The position numbers were made by a program, and so were the translations under genes. Positions 43,770 to 55,424 of a stretch of 64,000 bases of DNA are shown here, one piece after another; the first letter of the stretch is position 1; every line of letters starts with the position of its first letter. Under the pieces are notes generated by a model. That model did not search any database, was not told where the DNA came from, and was given only the letters and a program-made list of their open reading frames with translations. Origin of the DNA: Theocolax elegans (lineage: Eukaryota > Arthropoda > Insecta > Hymenoptera > Cerocephalidae). The stretch is from positions 44,920,058-44,984,057 of the forward strand of contig CM047427.1 of the NCBI GenBank assembly GCA_026168455.1, written 5' to 3'.

Positions 43770-44960
43770 CTGGTACGTTAACCGGTTTAATCTTGATTAC
43801 TATTTTTTAATATGATTAAATAAACATTAAATCTTTAAATTTAAATTAATAATTATTATACAGATGCAAATAATATAATATAAATATAAAAAAAAATTTT
43901 ATTCAAATCAAACATATAATAAATAAAATAAACTAAACTCAAAATAATTTATACAATTTATTAAAACAATAGTTTTTTTTATTTTATAAATTAATATACA
44001 ATTTAAATATATCATTATTCATGAATCATAATGAATATTAAATCACACAAGCAATACATGTAAATCACGAGCAAAGCGAGCATATGTTTCAAATTTTTAT
44101 TTTAGTCCATCTTTTTCTTAACCCAATATAATAATTTCCGAATACATTGTAAATAGATTATTTCATTGCATCTAATAAATATTTCTTTAATCATAAAATT
44201 TTGATTAAAAAATTGTAGAACTGAAATTTATATTATTAAATCATTTAACTCAAAGAAATATGATTTTAAATATGCTGATAAGTCTTTTCTAACAAATATA
44301 TTTATTTTGCAAATTTTTACGTTACATTAGTAAGATTTTAATAATGATTTGTTATATAAAATAAAATTAAAGCGATTCACAGCAATTCATTAAAAATAAA
44401 TATTTTAATAGAGCATATTGGTTCGCAAAGCCCGATAAATTCAATATATCGAAAAACTTTTTAGCGAACGATAAATCCACTTTTCTTAAAACTCTGCGAC
44501 TTCGGGTGAAAACACGTCGCACTCTGGTTGGTTTGAGTTCTTACCACTAGGGAGTTCCGACTGTTCTCTCTACCAGCTAGGGACACAGTCGAGTACAATA
44601 TATAAATACAGCCACTATAACATCCATTCGACGTCGGTTTTCATCGTTGCCGGGCGTTTAAGGAAAGCCTCTAGCTCCTTACTGGGGAGATCAAAGCTAG
44701 ACAGACGTAGTCGAAATGCCAATTTTTAACCTCTAGCTCCTTTTTAATTTTTAATTTTTGGGAAGGCTTACTCTGGGATTTTTACCAACAATAGTGGACG
44801 AAGAGTATAGGCCCTGCTTAATAAAGCATATTGGTTCGCAAATTCCGATAAATTCTATGCAAAAAAAAAATACAATTTGTTCTGAAAAACTGATCAGCAA
44901 ATTTAAAATTATTTGACTTATAAAATAAAATCATAATTTCATACTTATTTAATCTATACA
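43770..44960. other. AT-rich DNA with Helitron-like motif and a direct repeat pair
   Basis: 44061-44085 (ATCACGAGCAAAGCGAGCAT) resembles the Helitron-like end at 4396. GCATATTGGTTCGCAAA...CCGATAAATTC occurs at about 44412 and again at about 44826, flanking a GC-richer 410-bp block (44460-44810). Part of this may be the 3' UTR of the Penelope element to the right. Confidence 0.4.
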
Positions 44961-45900
44961 GTATCTTTGAATTTTATTCATAACATTTCTATATTGTCGG
45001 TTTAAATATTGAGTATCTTCTATTCTGTAAATCGTCGAATTATGATCATTAATATGTAACATTTGCGAAATGAGTCTTTTTATAAAAAGATTCTTTATCT
45101 ATTATTTTTACATCATCCCAGTTGAAATTCTTTTTTTTTTTTTTTATTATTATTTTAACGTCGCTCTTTTTATGCTCCCAAACCGGTGCTAATCAGCGAC
45201 GGAGGTCATACGATGTCTTGGTGAAGAAAGCACTTGTTGAAAATACATTCGCCAGTGGTGCTTGTATCAATCGGCCGGGGCCGGGAATCGAACCTTGGAC
45301 CTCCAGATTACGAGCCCAGCGCCCTACCGACCGAGCCATCGCAGGCCTCAGTTGAAATTCTGATTTATATTATTTAAAATATGTGCAGTAATAACGGCTT
45401 ATGGATTTTTATTTTTCTGATGTCCTTTTATTCGATTTTTTAGGCAGCGTTTCGTTTCTCGACTATAAATAGCCTGGCATTCAATACAAGATAACTTGTA
45501 AAGTATCCCTGCCCCTTCCCATTTTGAGATGTTTTGTCTTTGTCAAATTTTATGATAGTATTTGTAAAATTAAAGAATCGTAATATTATTTTTATTCACC
45601 ATGTCATAAGATCAATATGTTTACTAATTTGTGGAATACTAATCTAAATAGGCTTACCGTGATTTGAATATGTATCTATCTCGCGATCAATTTATGGATG
45701 TCCATGTTCTCCTACAAATACCATTGCTACTCCATTACATGCGGCTTTACTGCATGTATATGCCCTAATAAATTATCTAAGTTGCTTTGTAATTCTCATT
45801 CTTTAATAGAATTATTTTTATTATTTAATCTTTCATTACTTGCTAATTCAATTCCTAATATATCGACGCCCCGTACGAAGAAAATCTTTTTTAACATTTG
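44960..45900 (-). pseudogene. Penelope-like element C terminus with GIY-YIG nuclease, split by a SINE
   Basis: On minus, about 45370-45520 encodes KWEGAGILYKLSCIECQAIY and KRCLKNRIKGHQKN, the GIY-YIG endonuclease signature of Penelope-like elements (GxxYK...C..C...IY...K..L..R...H). After the SINE at 45131-45348, the reading resumes as FNWDDVKIID, RLISQMLHIND and RIEDTQYLNRQYRNVMN, ending at TAG/TAA near 44968. The SINE target duplication lies inside the codons between these parts. Upstream, to about 45900, pieces are weaker. RT motifs are not visible. Frame changes and stops make it dead. Confidence 0.7.
45119..45360 (-). mobile_element. tRNA-derived SINE, full length, 12-bp target duplication
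   Basis: Flanked by CAGTTGAAATTC at 45119-45130 and 45349-45360. The minus strand starts GAGGCCTGCGATGGCTCGGT. The tRNA-like head has box A TGGCTCGGTCGGTAGGG and box B GGTTCGATTCC, with an anticodon-like CGT loop. A body of about 130 bp follows, and an A tail (T run 45131-45145 on plus). Acceptor and T stems no longer pair, so it is a SINE and not a tRNA. Confidence 0.9.
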
Positions 45901-46015
45901 CTACGCGAAAATAAACACTTTCATCATTTACTACACGAAGAAAAACACTTTCATCATTTACTACGCGAAAAAAAATAGTTTCATCATTTACTAGGCCAAA
46001 AAACTGTAAATATTT
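45890..46015. repeat. 33-bp minisatellite, about four copies
   Basis: Unit TTCATCATTTACTACGCGAA plus an A-rich stretch, repeated with small changes. Confidence 0.8.
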
Positions 46016-46181
46016 ACTACGTTCTACTCTTGATTTACTGAACATAAAAAAATGCTATCACTATATTTGCAACGAGAAATTATTTCTTGTTGATGTAAAA
46101 GTTGATTTATATTATATTTTAATTAATGTTATTTAACGCTCTATTTATATGATCAATTCGATCTATAAATATGTAACAAAA

Positions 46182-46221
<40 letters not shown>

Positions 46222-47163
46222 GCTATTTCACGTCAAGTGGTACGATGAAAATTTTAAATCACTCCAAATTTTCTGAACAGACTGGAAATATCTTCCAGAA
46301 GATAGAAAAAAATTGTAGGTGTTAAAAATAATTTGCCTAAGAGTTATTCCACCATGAAAATTGGAAATTTTTCAATTTTTTAGAAAATTTTCTATTTTTA
46401 AAGCCATTTATCTCAAAATCTATTAATTTTTTTGAAAAAACATTACAAACAACTTTTGTGTAAAATAATCTTTAGAACTTATCTACCTGGGTTACAATTC
46501 TTAATTTTAAAATCTCGAAGAGATAGAGCACTCGAAAATATTGAATATAAAAAAGGCGACCACGCCACAATCGATTTTGATCTAACATTGCTCAAAAAAT
46601 CACATTTTTTGAGAGCTTTCGAATGGCGGTGGTTAGATTATTGGCCAAGACCGCTGGTGTAAGTTATGCCCTAAAATACATGAAAATTAGTGATTTTATT
46701 AGGTTCATGGGGTATAACTTACACCAGCGGTCTTGGCCAATAATCTAACCACCGTCATTCGAAAGCTCTCAAAAAATGTGATCTTTTGAGCGGTGTCAGT
46801 TCAAAATCGATTGTGGCGTGGTCGCCTTTTTTTATATTCAATTATTTTCGAGTGCTCTATCTCTTCGAGATTTTAAAATTAAGAATTGTAACCCAGGTAG
46901 ATAAGTTCTAAAGATTATTTTAAACAAAAGTTGTTTGTAATGTTTTTTCAAAAAAATTAATAGATTTTGAGATAAATGGCTTTAAAAATAGAAAATTTTC
47001 TAAAAATTGAAAAATTTCCATTTTTTATGGTGGAATAACTCTTAGGCAAATTATTTTTAACATCTAAAATTTTTTTTCTACCTTCTGGAAGATACTTCCA
47101 GTCTGTTCACAAAATTTGGAGTGATTTAAAATTTTCATCGTACCACTTGACGTGAAATAGCCC
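46182..47163. mobile_element. Foldback element family 2, complete copy in a (TA)n tract
   Basis: From 46220 (GGGCTATTTCACGTCAAGTG) to 47163 (reverse complement CACTTGACGTGAAATAGCCC), 944 bp. The two arms match for nearly their whole length, meeting near 46690. A TA tract (46182-46219) precedes it. No transposase. Related sequence lies at 63145-63654, and a diverged subfamily at 62121-63116. Confidence 0.85.
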
Positions 47164-47219
47164 ATATACAGGGTGTTTCATTTTAATCCATTCACGTAGG
47201 TAACCTTTGTAAAAACGAA

Positions 47220-47980
47220 TAATATTAAAAAATCACCTCTACAAAACTTGAAGGGGTCAGAGGCGGCCACCCAACAGTGGCAACAACCTCGACCTTGAAC
47301 CCGATTTTCAAGGTTATTTGAAGGATTGTCTTTATTTTAATGGGAATCCCTATTTTTTACCCCGGGTTCGAAAAGAGCGAAGAATTTCATGTACATTTTG
47401 TTTTGAGGTAATTCTGAAGGTCATCAGGAAGTCATGAAATCAGATATCTCGGTAACTCCCCTTCTCCAGTCTCTGAAACTACGAACTTTACGGAGAAAAG
47501 ACGTTTACAAAAGTTGTAGGGTTGTCGACGACGAACTTGACCGTGACCTTGAACTTGATGCGGACGGTCATTTCAAGGTCAAGTCGATTTTTGAATGCTC
47601 TACCTTTGATCATGAATCCTAAAATTTCGTGCAATTCTGCTTACGACAGGATGTATCACAATATGGGTCAAAGGTCATTCCGAGGTCATTCAGAGGTCAA
47701 GAACCATTGTGGCCGCTTTCCTGGATGTTTGAAAACTCATGATAAAGAATTAAAAAAATTTTGTGATTCATGATTTTCCTTTGGCTATCCCATGGAAACA
47801 TTAGTTTTTGAGGTTAGGTCGACTTTTTTTTAAAATGAAACCTTCCACTACTTTATTGCACGTTCAGAAAGTATAGGAAATTCTGCGTTTAGATCTGTGT
47901 ACGTTAATTTGACTATGAGGTCTTACAAGGTCACATAATGGTCATTTGAAGGTCAAACTAGCAAAACTCGAAAAATGGTA
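47220..47980. promoter_or_regulatory. Subterminal cluster of AGGTCA half-sites in transposon A
   Basis: Roughly ten AGGTCA or TGACCT motifs occur, several as TCAAGGTCA, the consensus for FTZ-F1/ERR-type nuclear receptors. A few more lie at the right end (49645-49805). They may be transposase-binding subterminal repeats or regulatory sites; not distinguishable here. Confidence 0.4.
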
Positions 47981-48372
47981 TTTTTTACGTATTTTTCTTC
48001 TTTTTAAAAAGTGACAGCTCTTAAAATAGTAAGAGTTGTTAGTTTGTGTGTAGAGAGTAACTATTTCATCATCTGCAAATAGTATGTTTTTTGTTGGTCC
48101 GGCTATAAAGAGGTAATGTTCTCATAATAATGACTATAAAATTCAATTAAATTAAAGTTATGGTTGTGAAAAAAATAAAATATATTTTCAATAATTAAAT
48201 GTTTTTTAAGAATAAATTAATAAAAAAACTCTTTCATTAAACAAAACTGTTTTTTTTATTATTTTATTTCCTTTACATTTAACAGTTTTTGAATTCTGAA
48301 GTTATCAATATTCTCCTCAGAGTTTTCAATTATCCCATGCAATTAGACAGGCATTGTTACATCCGGACCATC

Positions 48373-49443
48373 ATGGTTCTAAGTGAAGGGGAGCGGATAA
48401 CTATTCTTATGATGATTCGTTTTGGTAATAGTCGGCGATTTTATGAAAGAGTGTATGATCTCTTCAACCAACAGTTTAGATTCGGACAAACTAGAATATC
48501 AAAATATACAGTAAAATTAACGGTGCAATGTTTTAATGATCAGGGTACTGTACGTGATCTGCCCAAATTGGGTCGACCAGTAACTACAACGAATGCAGAA
48601 CACCAACTTAACGTTGCATTATCAATTCAAGAGAATCCGCATAACACTATCAGGAAAATCCAACAAGAACATAGCCTATCCTATAGTAGAACACAAAGAA
48701 TATTAACATAACACTCGAAATTTCACCCGCATAAAGTTAAACATGTTTAAAATCTAAATGAAGATGATCCTAATAGGCGCCTACAGTTCTCAGATAACGA
48801 TGGACATAATAAATGCTCATAAACAATTTTTAAAACGTATTGTTTTTACTGATGAAGCAACATTTTTTCAAATAGTTGTGTAAATAGGCATAATATGTTT
48901 TATTGGTCTGAAATAAATCCTCACTGGATAATGGATAATTGGTTGAACCAATGGCCTCAAAAAAATTAATCTTTGGGCAGACATTATGAAAAATCGAATA
49001 ATTGGGCCTTTCCTCATCGAAGGCACTCTGACAGGCAACATATACGAAGATTTGTTGGGGAACGTGATTGTCTTGCCGTTCAAAGTATTGTAAGTAATTA
49101 TTTTTATCAGCAAAACGATGCTGCACCTCACTGTAAGAGAAGCGTTCGTAATTATTTAGGTGGAACTTTTCCACACAGATGGATTTGTCGGCGAGGTGAA
49201 ATTGACTGCCCAGCCATATCACCAGATCTTACATCCTTAGATTATTTCTTTTGGGAATAGTTGAAAGATAGAGTTTACAAAAAACACCAACCAGCCAATC
49301 TTCAGGAGCTCCAATGACGTATCCAAGATGAAATAACTACTCTAACTCTGGAAATAATACAAAGGAGTGTTCAAAACTTTTACCAACGCTTTGCATACTG
49401 CCAAGAGGTTGGTGGTCATCATTTTGAACAATGTGTTAGTTAA
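48373..49443 (+). pseudogene. Transposase of transposon A, broken
   Basis: Cut-and-paste transposase homologous to the intact one at 54339-55424. It starts at ATG 48373 (MVLSEGERITILMM), with helix-turn-helix blocks and GRPVTTTNAEHQLNVALSIQ. A stop after RTQRILT (near 48709) and frame changes near 48780, 48880 and 48970 follow. The first catalytic Asp is in FTDEATF; the second region (QQNDAAPH) has Asn-Asp in place of QQDG. A stop lies at the WG block (49258). The end GGHHFEQCVS is at 49443. Confidence 0.85.
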
Positions 49444-49454
49444 TTCTGCCATCG

Positions 49455-49650
49455 CCTTGGACCTCGCCTTAACCGGCTGGGTTACGATACGGATGCCTTG
49501 TCTTAACCTGCTGGGTCACGATTTAAACACCTTGTCTTAACCTGCTGGGACATGATTCAAACACCTTGCCTTAACCGGCTGGGTCATGATCCGACCACCT
49601 TGTCTTAACCGGCTGGGTCACGATTCAAACACATTGCCTTAACCAAGTTC
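49455..49650. repeat. Minisatellite of about 33 bp, five copies, in transposon A
   Basis: Unit CTTAACCGGCTGGGTCACGA plus TTCAAACACCTTG-type sequence, directly after the transposase stop. Confidence 0.85.
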
Positions 49651-49924
49651 AAGGTCACAAGTTTAAGGTCACGGCCAAGTTCGTCGTCGACAACCCTACA
49701 ACTTTTGTAAACGTCATTTCTCCGTAAAGTTCGTAGTTTCAGAGACTGGGGAAGAGGAGTTACCGAGATATCTGATCTTCTGATGACTTCCTGATGACCT
49801 TCAGAATTAGCTCAAAACAAAATTTACGTAATATTCTTCGCTCTTTTCGAACCCGATCATGTTTTATAATGTTCGTTTTTACAGAGGTTACCTACGTGGA
49901 TGGATTAAAATGAAACACCCTGTA

Positions 49925-50501
49925 TATATGGGTCAAAATGTTTTTTTCCCCAACATTTCTTAACATGTTCTATAATGTGTTTCCAGTGTATGTCAATCTT
50001 TTCAGATTTTTATATTACTTTATGCCAAAGTAGTAGACACTTAAAAAAAAAGTTTAGCCATTTTTACACTGGCTATTATTATTATTTTTACATTGTATTT
50101 AAATACACCTGCTTTCAGTCATGGGTAATATGTTGCTTTATCAAGAACAACTTCAAAAAACTGTTTAAAAGTATCAATAAATAATAAATCAATTTATAAA
50201 ATTAAAGATGATACTGACACTTATAAAAATAAAAGGAAAAGAATAAATAATGGACCAAAAATCTTTACAAAAAATATAGTATATACAGAAATATATGATT
50301 AATAATTAACTACAAATAATAAACAATTTTTGTTATATTCATTAAAACATTTAATTTATGGTTAAGTTATCGCCATTTCATTCTTTTTATGGACAGTAAA
50401 GAATGTGGTTCAGTTATAGCATTATTGACATATAAATTTTTAAATACAAATCAATAATTTATTATAAATAATGAGGTATTTACTTATAAATAAATATATA
50501 T
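49925..50501. other. AT-rich spacer
   Basis: No gene or defined repeat recognised. Confidence 0.4.
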
Positions 50502-51572
50502 TGTAAAGGTAAGATACATACTCTTATGCGTATGAAGCTATACCTTATAACGAGCGCGAGTGATGATCGGAAAAGCTCGTAGGTGATCGGGAAAGCCCGC
50601 GCGTAAGCCGCGTAAGGACTAATAATGGTCCGACGCGCAAGCTGACTGAGGAGACTATAGAGAGTTTATGCGAGTCATCGTTAATAGACACGTCGCCGGT
50701 AACGCCTTCCTTGCTAACTCGTGGCAAGAGAACAAGAATCGTTATCGCGGATTCTTCCTCGGGTTCTGGGTTTCGTGCCGTAAAGAACGAGTGATTTTGT
50801 GGAGTGAGTGTGCTGGTGTCGAGCGCACATCTCCAGCGACTCCCAGGAACCTGCGAGGACGGCGAAGTTACCGCGCGCGAGAGCCCGACGGAGAGAAGGG
50901 AAACAGGCGAAGCCAAGCGCATCGACGGGGAGATAAGGTATGTGGTGCACCACTCGCGAGCCGCCGAAGCCGTAAAGACTCTCTTTACGGCTATAACTTT
51001 AAGTTAGGGATCGGCGGATCTCTCCCGCGCGCGACGGCGAGGAAGCTAACGGGCGACCGCGTACGCGTGCTAGAAAGAGAGAAAGTGCGAGTAACCCCGG
51101 GGTTACACCACGTCGCGAGACCTCACGCGGCCTATATACGGCCTTTGTAATTTCATTATTCTTTTCTTTATCCTATGTTAAATCAAAGTTATATTTCTTT
51201 ATAATAAATAAAAATTCATATGTAATCAATTTCCGAGTACGAGTATAATTATTGATTACCGGCGTACGTTATTCCCGTTATCCCGAATACCGCCCTCTCC
51301 GTTCTAGGAGCGGCCGAGATAAACTTACCGCGAATTTATCCCTTTTATTCACGGTCCTTTTCAGCTCACAACGCTTTAGCTGTACAAAGACGCGAGATCA
51401 GCAAGTGATCTCGCGGTTGTTAACGGACATCGCAACAGTAGGTCGTGCGCGGGGTTCACTGATTTGAATCCGCCGCGCACTCTCAGAGCACCGCCTAGGG
51501 AGTATAAGTAGGCAGTGCCGTAGCAACCGATCCCTTTACCCCTACCGACGCGAGAGATTGTACCCCGTTACA
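50502..51572. mobile_element. Solo-LTR-like element (TGTAAAGG...CCGTTACA), copy 2
   Basis: Highly similar to 27453-28828 but without the 258-bp palindrome. Ends are TGTAAAGGTAAG and GTACCCCGTTACA. GC-rich, with no protein shared intact between copies. No PBS adjacent on either side, so a solo LTR is likely. Confidence 0.65.
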
Positions 51573-51606
51573 ACATATATATCTCTCTATAATATATAAA
51601 TATTTC

Positions 51607-51627
51607 GCCGCCGCCGCCGCCGCCGTG
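51607..51627. repeat. (GCC)n trinucleotide repeat
   Basis: About seven GCC units between the solo LTR and the foldback. Confidence 0.85.
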
Positions 51628-51675
51628 TCTAAGAATTCAGAATTCAACATATATATATATATGTTTTATATATAT

Positions 51676-53335
51676 ATGGGTGGTTCTCTGTGACATCGAA
51701 GATGAAAAAAATAAATATTGCTATAACTGTGGGAATATGTTTTAGAGGTATCCAGTAGTTCTCCTGAATTTTTTCAGATTTTTTCTGGGCCATTATTTTA
51801 AGTTACAGAGAGTCAAAGTTGACATTTTAGCACTTTTTTGCATTATATGCCCATTTTCATGAATTTTTAGCTCCCAGGGGATGCATTTTTCACTAAAAAC
51901 ATAAGTATGACTTTTTTTGTAAAATTTTCCGAACTTTTCATTAAAAATACTTTTAAAGACATAAATGTATGCTGTCACACTCTTGTAAGCCATTTAAACC
52001 TTAAATAGTGAAAATCAGCAATTCTGCTCCGGACTCTGGTAACCTAATACTGTCTAAAAGATGTCTTTTTATAGTCAGAAACTGCCTAAAAACTTCCAGA
52101 GTGGGTCTAAATCATTAAGATCACTTATGGTCAAAATATCCGGGAAAAGTGCCCGAAATATTAATAGCCATGTATATTTGTTGCCTTATAACGATGAATC
52201 TATTAGCATGATCATTGCAAAAAAATTTGTGCACTTACCTTGGAGTGGTAGAAAAGTATCTTCACTTGTTTCAGTATCCATCTAATCCCCTGTAAGCTGC
52301 TAAAAATACAAATATTATTATACAAATGTAAAAAATTAATTTTTAAACATTTATAATGCTGAATTTTTAGTTTTACATCCCTTACAAGAATTATAATACT
52401 AATCTGAAGGATTACTATAAATATATAAACATCATTATTACAATAACTGAATATACGTATTTAATACAAAAGATATATAAATAACTCGGATATATAATTA
52501 TAATGAATAATAAGATAACGTGACAGTGACAAGTTTGTGAAATCTAAACAATGTATTGCTGAATAATAATAATAATAATGTTGATACTTTTATAGTAATC
52601 CTTCAGATTAGTATTATAATTCTTGTAAGGGATGTAAAACTAAAAATCCAGCATTATAAATGTTTAAAAAATAATTTTTTATAATTTTATAATAATATTT
52701 GTATTTTTAGCAGATTACAGGGGATTAGATGGATACTGAAACAAGTGGAGATACTTTTCTACCATTCCGAGGTAAGTGCACAAATTTTTTTGCAATGATC
52801 ATGATAACTAGATTCATCGTTATAAGGCAACAAATATACATTTCTATTAATATTTCTGGCACTTTTCCCGGATATTTTGACCATAAGTGATCTTAATGAT
52901 TTAGACCCACTCTGGAAATTTTTAGGCAGTTTCTGACTATAAAAAGACATCTTTTAGACAGTATTAGGTTACCAGAGTCCGGAGCAGAATTGCTGATTTT
53001 CACTATTTAAGGTTTAAATGGCTTACAAGAGTGTGACAGCATACATTTATGTCTTTAAAAGTATTTTTAATGAAAAGTTCGGAAAATTTTACAAAAAAAG
53101 TCATACTTATGTTTTTAGTGAAAAATGCATCCCCTGGGAGCTAAAAATTCATGAAAATGGGCATATAATGCAAAAAAGTGCTAAAATGTCAACTTTGACT
53201 CTCTGTAACTTAAAATAATGGCCCAGAAAAAATCTGAAAAAATTCAGGAGAACTACTGGATACCTCTAAAACATATTCCCACAGTTATAGCAATATTTAT
53301 TTTTTTCATCTTCGATGTCACAGAGAACCACCCAT
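51676..53335. mobile_element. Foldback element family 1, copy 3, complete
   Basis: From GGGTGGTTCTCTGTGACATC (51678) to the reverse complement at 53333, both sides in TA-rich tracts; about 1,656 bp. Arms meet near 52500. Both arms hold the mini-exon with donor (right arm 52729-52772, plus) and the 66-codon open frame (complement 51793-51993; plus 53018-53218). It is the best reference copy of the family. Confidence 0.9.
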
Positions 53336-53338
53336 ATA

Positions 53339-53459
53339 TATCATATATATGTTATATATATGTTATATATATATATATATATATGTTATATATATGTTAT
53401 ATATATATGTCATATATATGTTATATATATATGTCATATATATATGTTATATATATATA
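53339..53459. repeat. (TATATG)n-type microsatellite
   Basis: Variable TATA and TATG units between foldback and transposon B; duplicated at 57549-57669. Short open frames here are shadows. Confidence 0.9.
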
Positions 53460-54119
53460 CAGGGTATCCCAAAAGTATGGACACACCTGAATATCTCGGA
53501 AAATAAGGGTGCTAGGAAAATACTTTCAATATAAAAGCTTTAGGAAATCAAACGATGCATCTGATGGTGACCTTCAATTTGACCTTAAGCTTGACCTTCA
53601 AGGTTATTTGAAGGTCAAAGAGATTTTTTTAAATGGGAACCCCTATTTTTGACACCGGATTCAGAAAGAGCGAAAAATTTTACGTCCAAAGCGATGGTTT
53701 TCAATTTGTTAGAATGACCTTCAAAAGGTAAAATGAAGGTTAAATATTGAAAAATCGTAAACAAGCTATTTTCTTTGAACTTTTTCGGATTTGTGGGCGA
53801 ATAAATGTCAGAGTAGATTTTGGGATTAACAACCTTGAGTATCTCGACCTTGGAGTTAATTTTCAAGGTCATTCAAAGGTCAAAGTAAATTTTTTATGGA
53901 CAGCCTTATTTCTGACACCGGATTCAAAGAGAGCGGAAAACGTAATACCAGAAATGATATTTTACAGTTTTTCGTTGTGAACATGAGAAAGTTAATTGAA
54001 GGTTAAATTTCATAAACACTTAGAAACTATTGTCGTAAATTTACTAACCTTACTTTTAGCGCTACCCAGAAACAACGACGTGGACGTAGTAAGTTCTGTT
54101 TCCTTTGGGGTGCTTGATT

Positions 54120-54316
54120 AACGTGAGTCCCCTTGCCTCTCACGATGGGGAGCTTGCTTAACGTGAGTCCCCTTGCCTCTCACGATTGACGTGATATCTA
54201 GCCGGTGAAGGCAAGACAGAGTGATGTCCGGCCGGTGAAGGCAAGACAGGCTGGTGTCCGGCCGTTAAAGGCAAGACAGGCTGGTGTCTGGCCTGTGAAG
54301 GCAAGATGAAAATTCT
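54120..54316. repeat. 28-bp minisatellite, four to five copies, in transposon B
   Basis: Unit GTGAAGGCAAGACAGGCTGG plus TGTCCGGCC. It lies next to the 3' end of the transposase, like the minisatellite in transposon A. Duplicated at 58330-58526. Confidence 0.85.
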
Positions 54317-54338
54317 TTCAGAAATCGTCAGTTACCAT

Positions 54339-55424
54339 TTAAAGTTCTTGCTCGAAATGCCCTCCATTTTTTAGTTGACAATGCCCCATGCGATCATAAA
54401 ATGATGAAACTGCTCTTTGAATCATTTCATTTGGGATTGCCTGTATCGTGTCAATAATACGTTGTCGTAATTCCTCCAAGTTTGCAGGTTTAGTAGCATA
54501 CACTTTGTTTTTGACGTAGCCCCATAAAAAATAATCTAGTGGCAACATGTCAGGGGAACGAGGTGGCCACTCAATAGTTCCTCTACGCCCAATTACTCGT
54601 CCTGGAAATGTTTCATCTAAATAATTACGCACGTTTATTGCATAATGAGGGGCCGCCCCATCTTGTTGAAAGTAAGTGGTGTTAAAATTGTCACCGACAA
54701 TCTCATTAACCGCAGGTACGATTTCATTCCTTAACATGTTTAGATACTTTTTTCCTGTCAAATTACCTTCTATAAAAAACGGCCCTACTATGCTATTGTT
54801 TATGATACCAGCCCAAACATTTAGTTTTTGTGGATGTTGTGTATGTGATTTCAAAAACCAGTGTGGATTCTCTGATGCCCAGAACCTACAATTGTGACGA
54901 TTAACGTTGCCATCTAACTGAAAAGTATATTCATCGGAAAATACTATTTCGTTTAAAAAATTTTGCCGCGCATCTATACGGTTCATCATTAATTCGGCAA
55001 ATTTCAGTCTTCGATCAAAATCATCCTCATTTAATTCTTGTACCAATTTGATTTTATATGGATGAAATTTCAACAGTTTCATAATTCTATGAACGGAAGT
55101 CCTACAAACATTTGTTTCCCGAGATACTTGCCTGATAGAGGTTCCAGGATTTTCAAAGAATGATAATGCCACATTCAAAGAAGTTTCTTCATCAGTCGCA
55201 ATCTTAGGCCTCCCACTTTTGGGGCAATCTTTGACACTACCAGTTTGCTCAAAACGAGAAATAGTTTTTCCAACTGTTTTTTGTGAAATTCCTGGTTGCA
55301 ACGGTAAACGGTATTCTGCATTAAATAAAGCCGCAACTCGACGATATGACCTGACCATGTTACCCCATCCTCTCATCATGAGAATGGTTATTCGTTCACG
55401 TTCTGAAAGACGATTCATATTCAA
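54339..55424 (-). CDS. Intact DDE transposase, 361 aa (Tc1/mariner superfamily, DUF4817 type)
   Basis: Cut-and-paste transposase. N-terminal helix-turn-helix region (SERERITILMMRGWGNM; SQKTVGKTISRFEQTGSVKD), linker GRPK, second HTH (VALSFFENPGTSIRQVSRET). The catalytic residues are D164 (VFSDEYTF), D255 (YFQQDGAAPHY) and D292 (PPRSPDMLPLDYFLWG), with 36 residues between the second and third. It ends GGHFEQEL. A start at ATG 55424 or 55418 (MNMNRL) is possible. Uninterrupted and full length for the family, so it could still be active, although this copy has lost the right transposon end. A second copy at 58549 differs by a one-base deletion. Confidence 0.9.
   Translation of the reverse strand: MNMNRLSERERITILMMRGWGNMVRSYRRVAALFNAEYRLPLQPGISQKTVGKTISRFEQTGSVKDCPKSGRPKIATDEETSLNVALSFFENPGTSIRQVSRETNVCRTSVHRIMKLLKFHPYKIKLVQELNEDDFDRRLKFAELMMNRIDARQNFLNEIVFSDEYTFQLDGNVNRHNCRFWASENPHWFLKSHTQHPQKLNVWAGIINNSIVGPFFIEGNLTGKKYLNMLRNEIVPAVNEIVGDNFNTTYFQQDGAAPHYAINVRNYLDETFPGRVIGRRGTIEWPPRSPDMLPLDYFLWGYVKNKVYATKPANLEELRQRIIDTIQAIPNEMIQRAVSSFYDRMGHCQLKNGGHFEQEL

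Larger units (their letters stand above)
47169..49922 (+). mobile_element. Tc1/mariner-superfamily transposon A (DUF4817 type), inactive
   Basis: TA target duplications flank the terminal inverted repeats CAGGGTGTTTCATTTTAATC and GATTAAAATGAAACACCCTG. Subterminal inverted similarity extends about 350-400 bp. The transposase gene is broken. It abuts foldback family 2 on its left with only a few bases between. Confidence 0.9.

Noticed and set aside
45275..45348. Possible functional tRNA-Thr (CGT anticodon)
   Set aside because: Acceptor and T stems do not pair, and the unit has an A tail and target duplication, so it is a SINE head.
53218..53534. Tyr/Ile-rich open frames with predicted membrane-like segments
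   Set aside because: Translation of a TATATG microsatellite and the adjoining foldback end.
53615..53980. Two 77-85-codon frames conserved between 53.6, 57.8 and 60.5 kb
   Set aside because: They lie in the inverted terminal region of transposon B on both strands; conservation is due to the repeat, not to coding.
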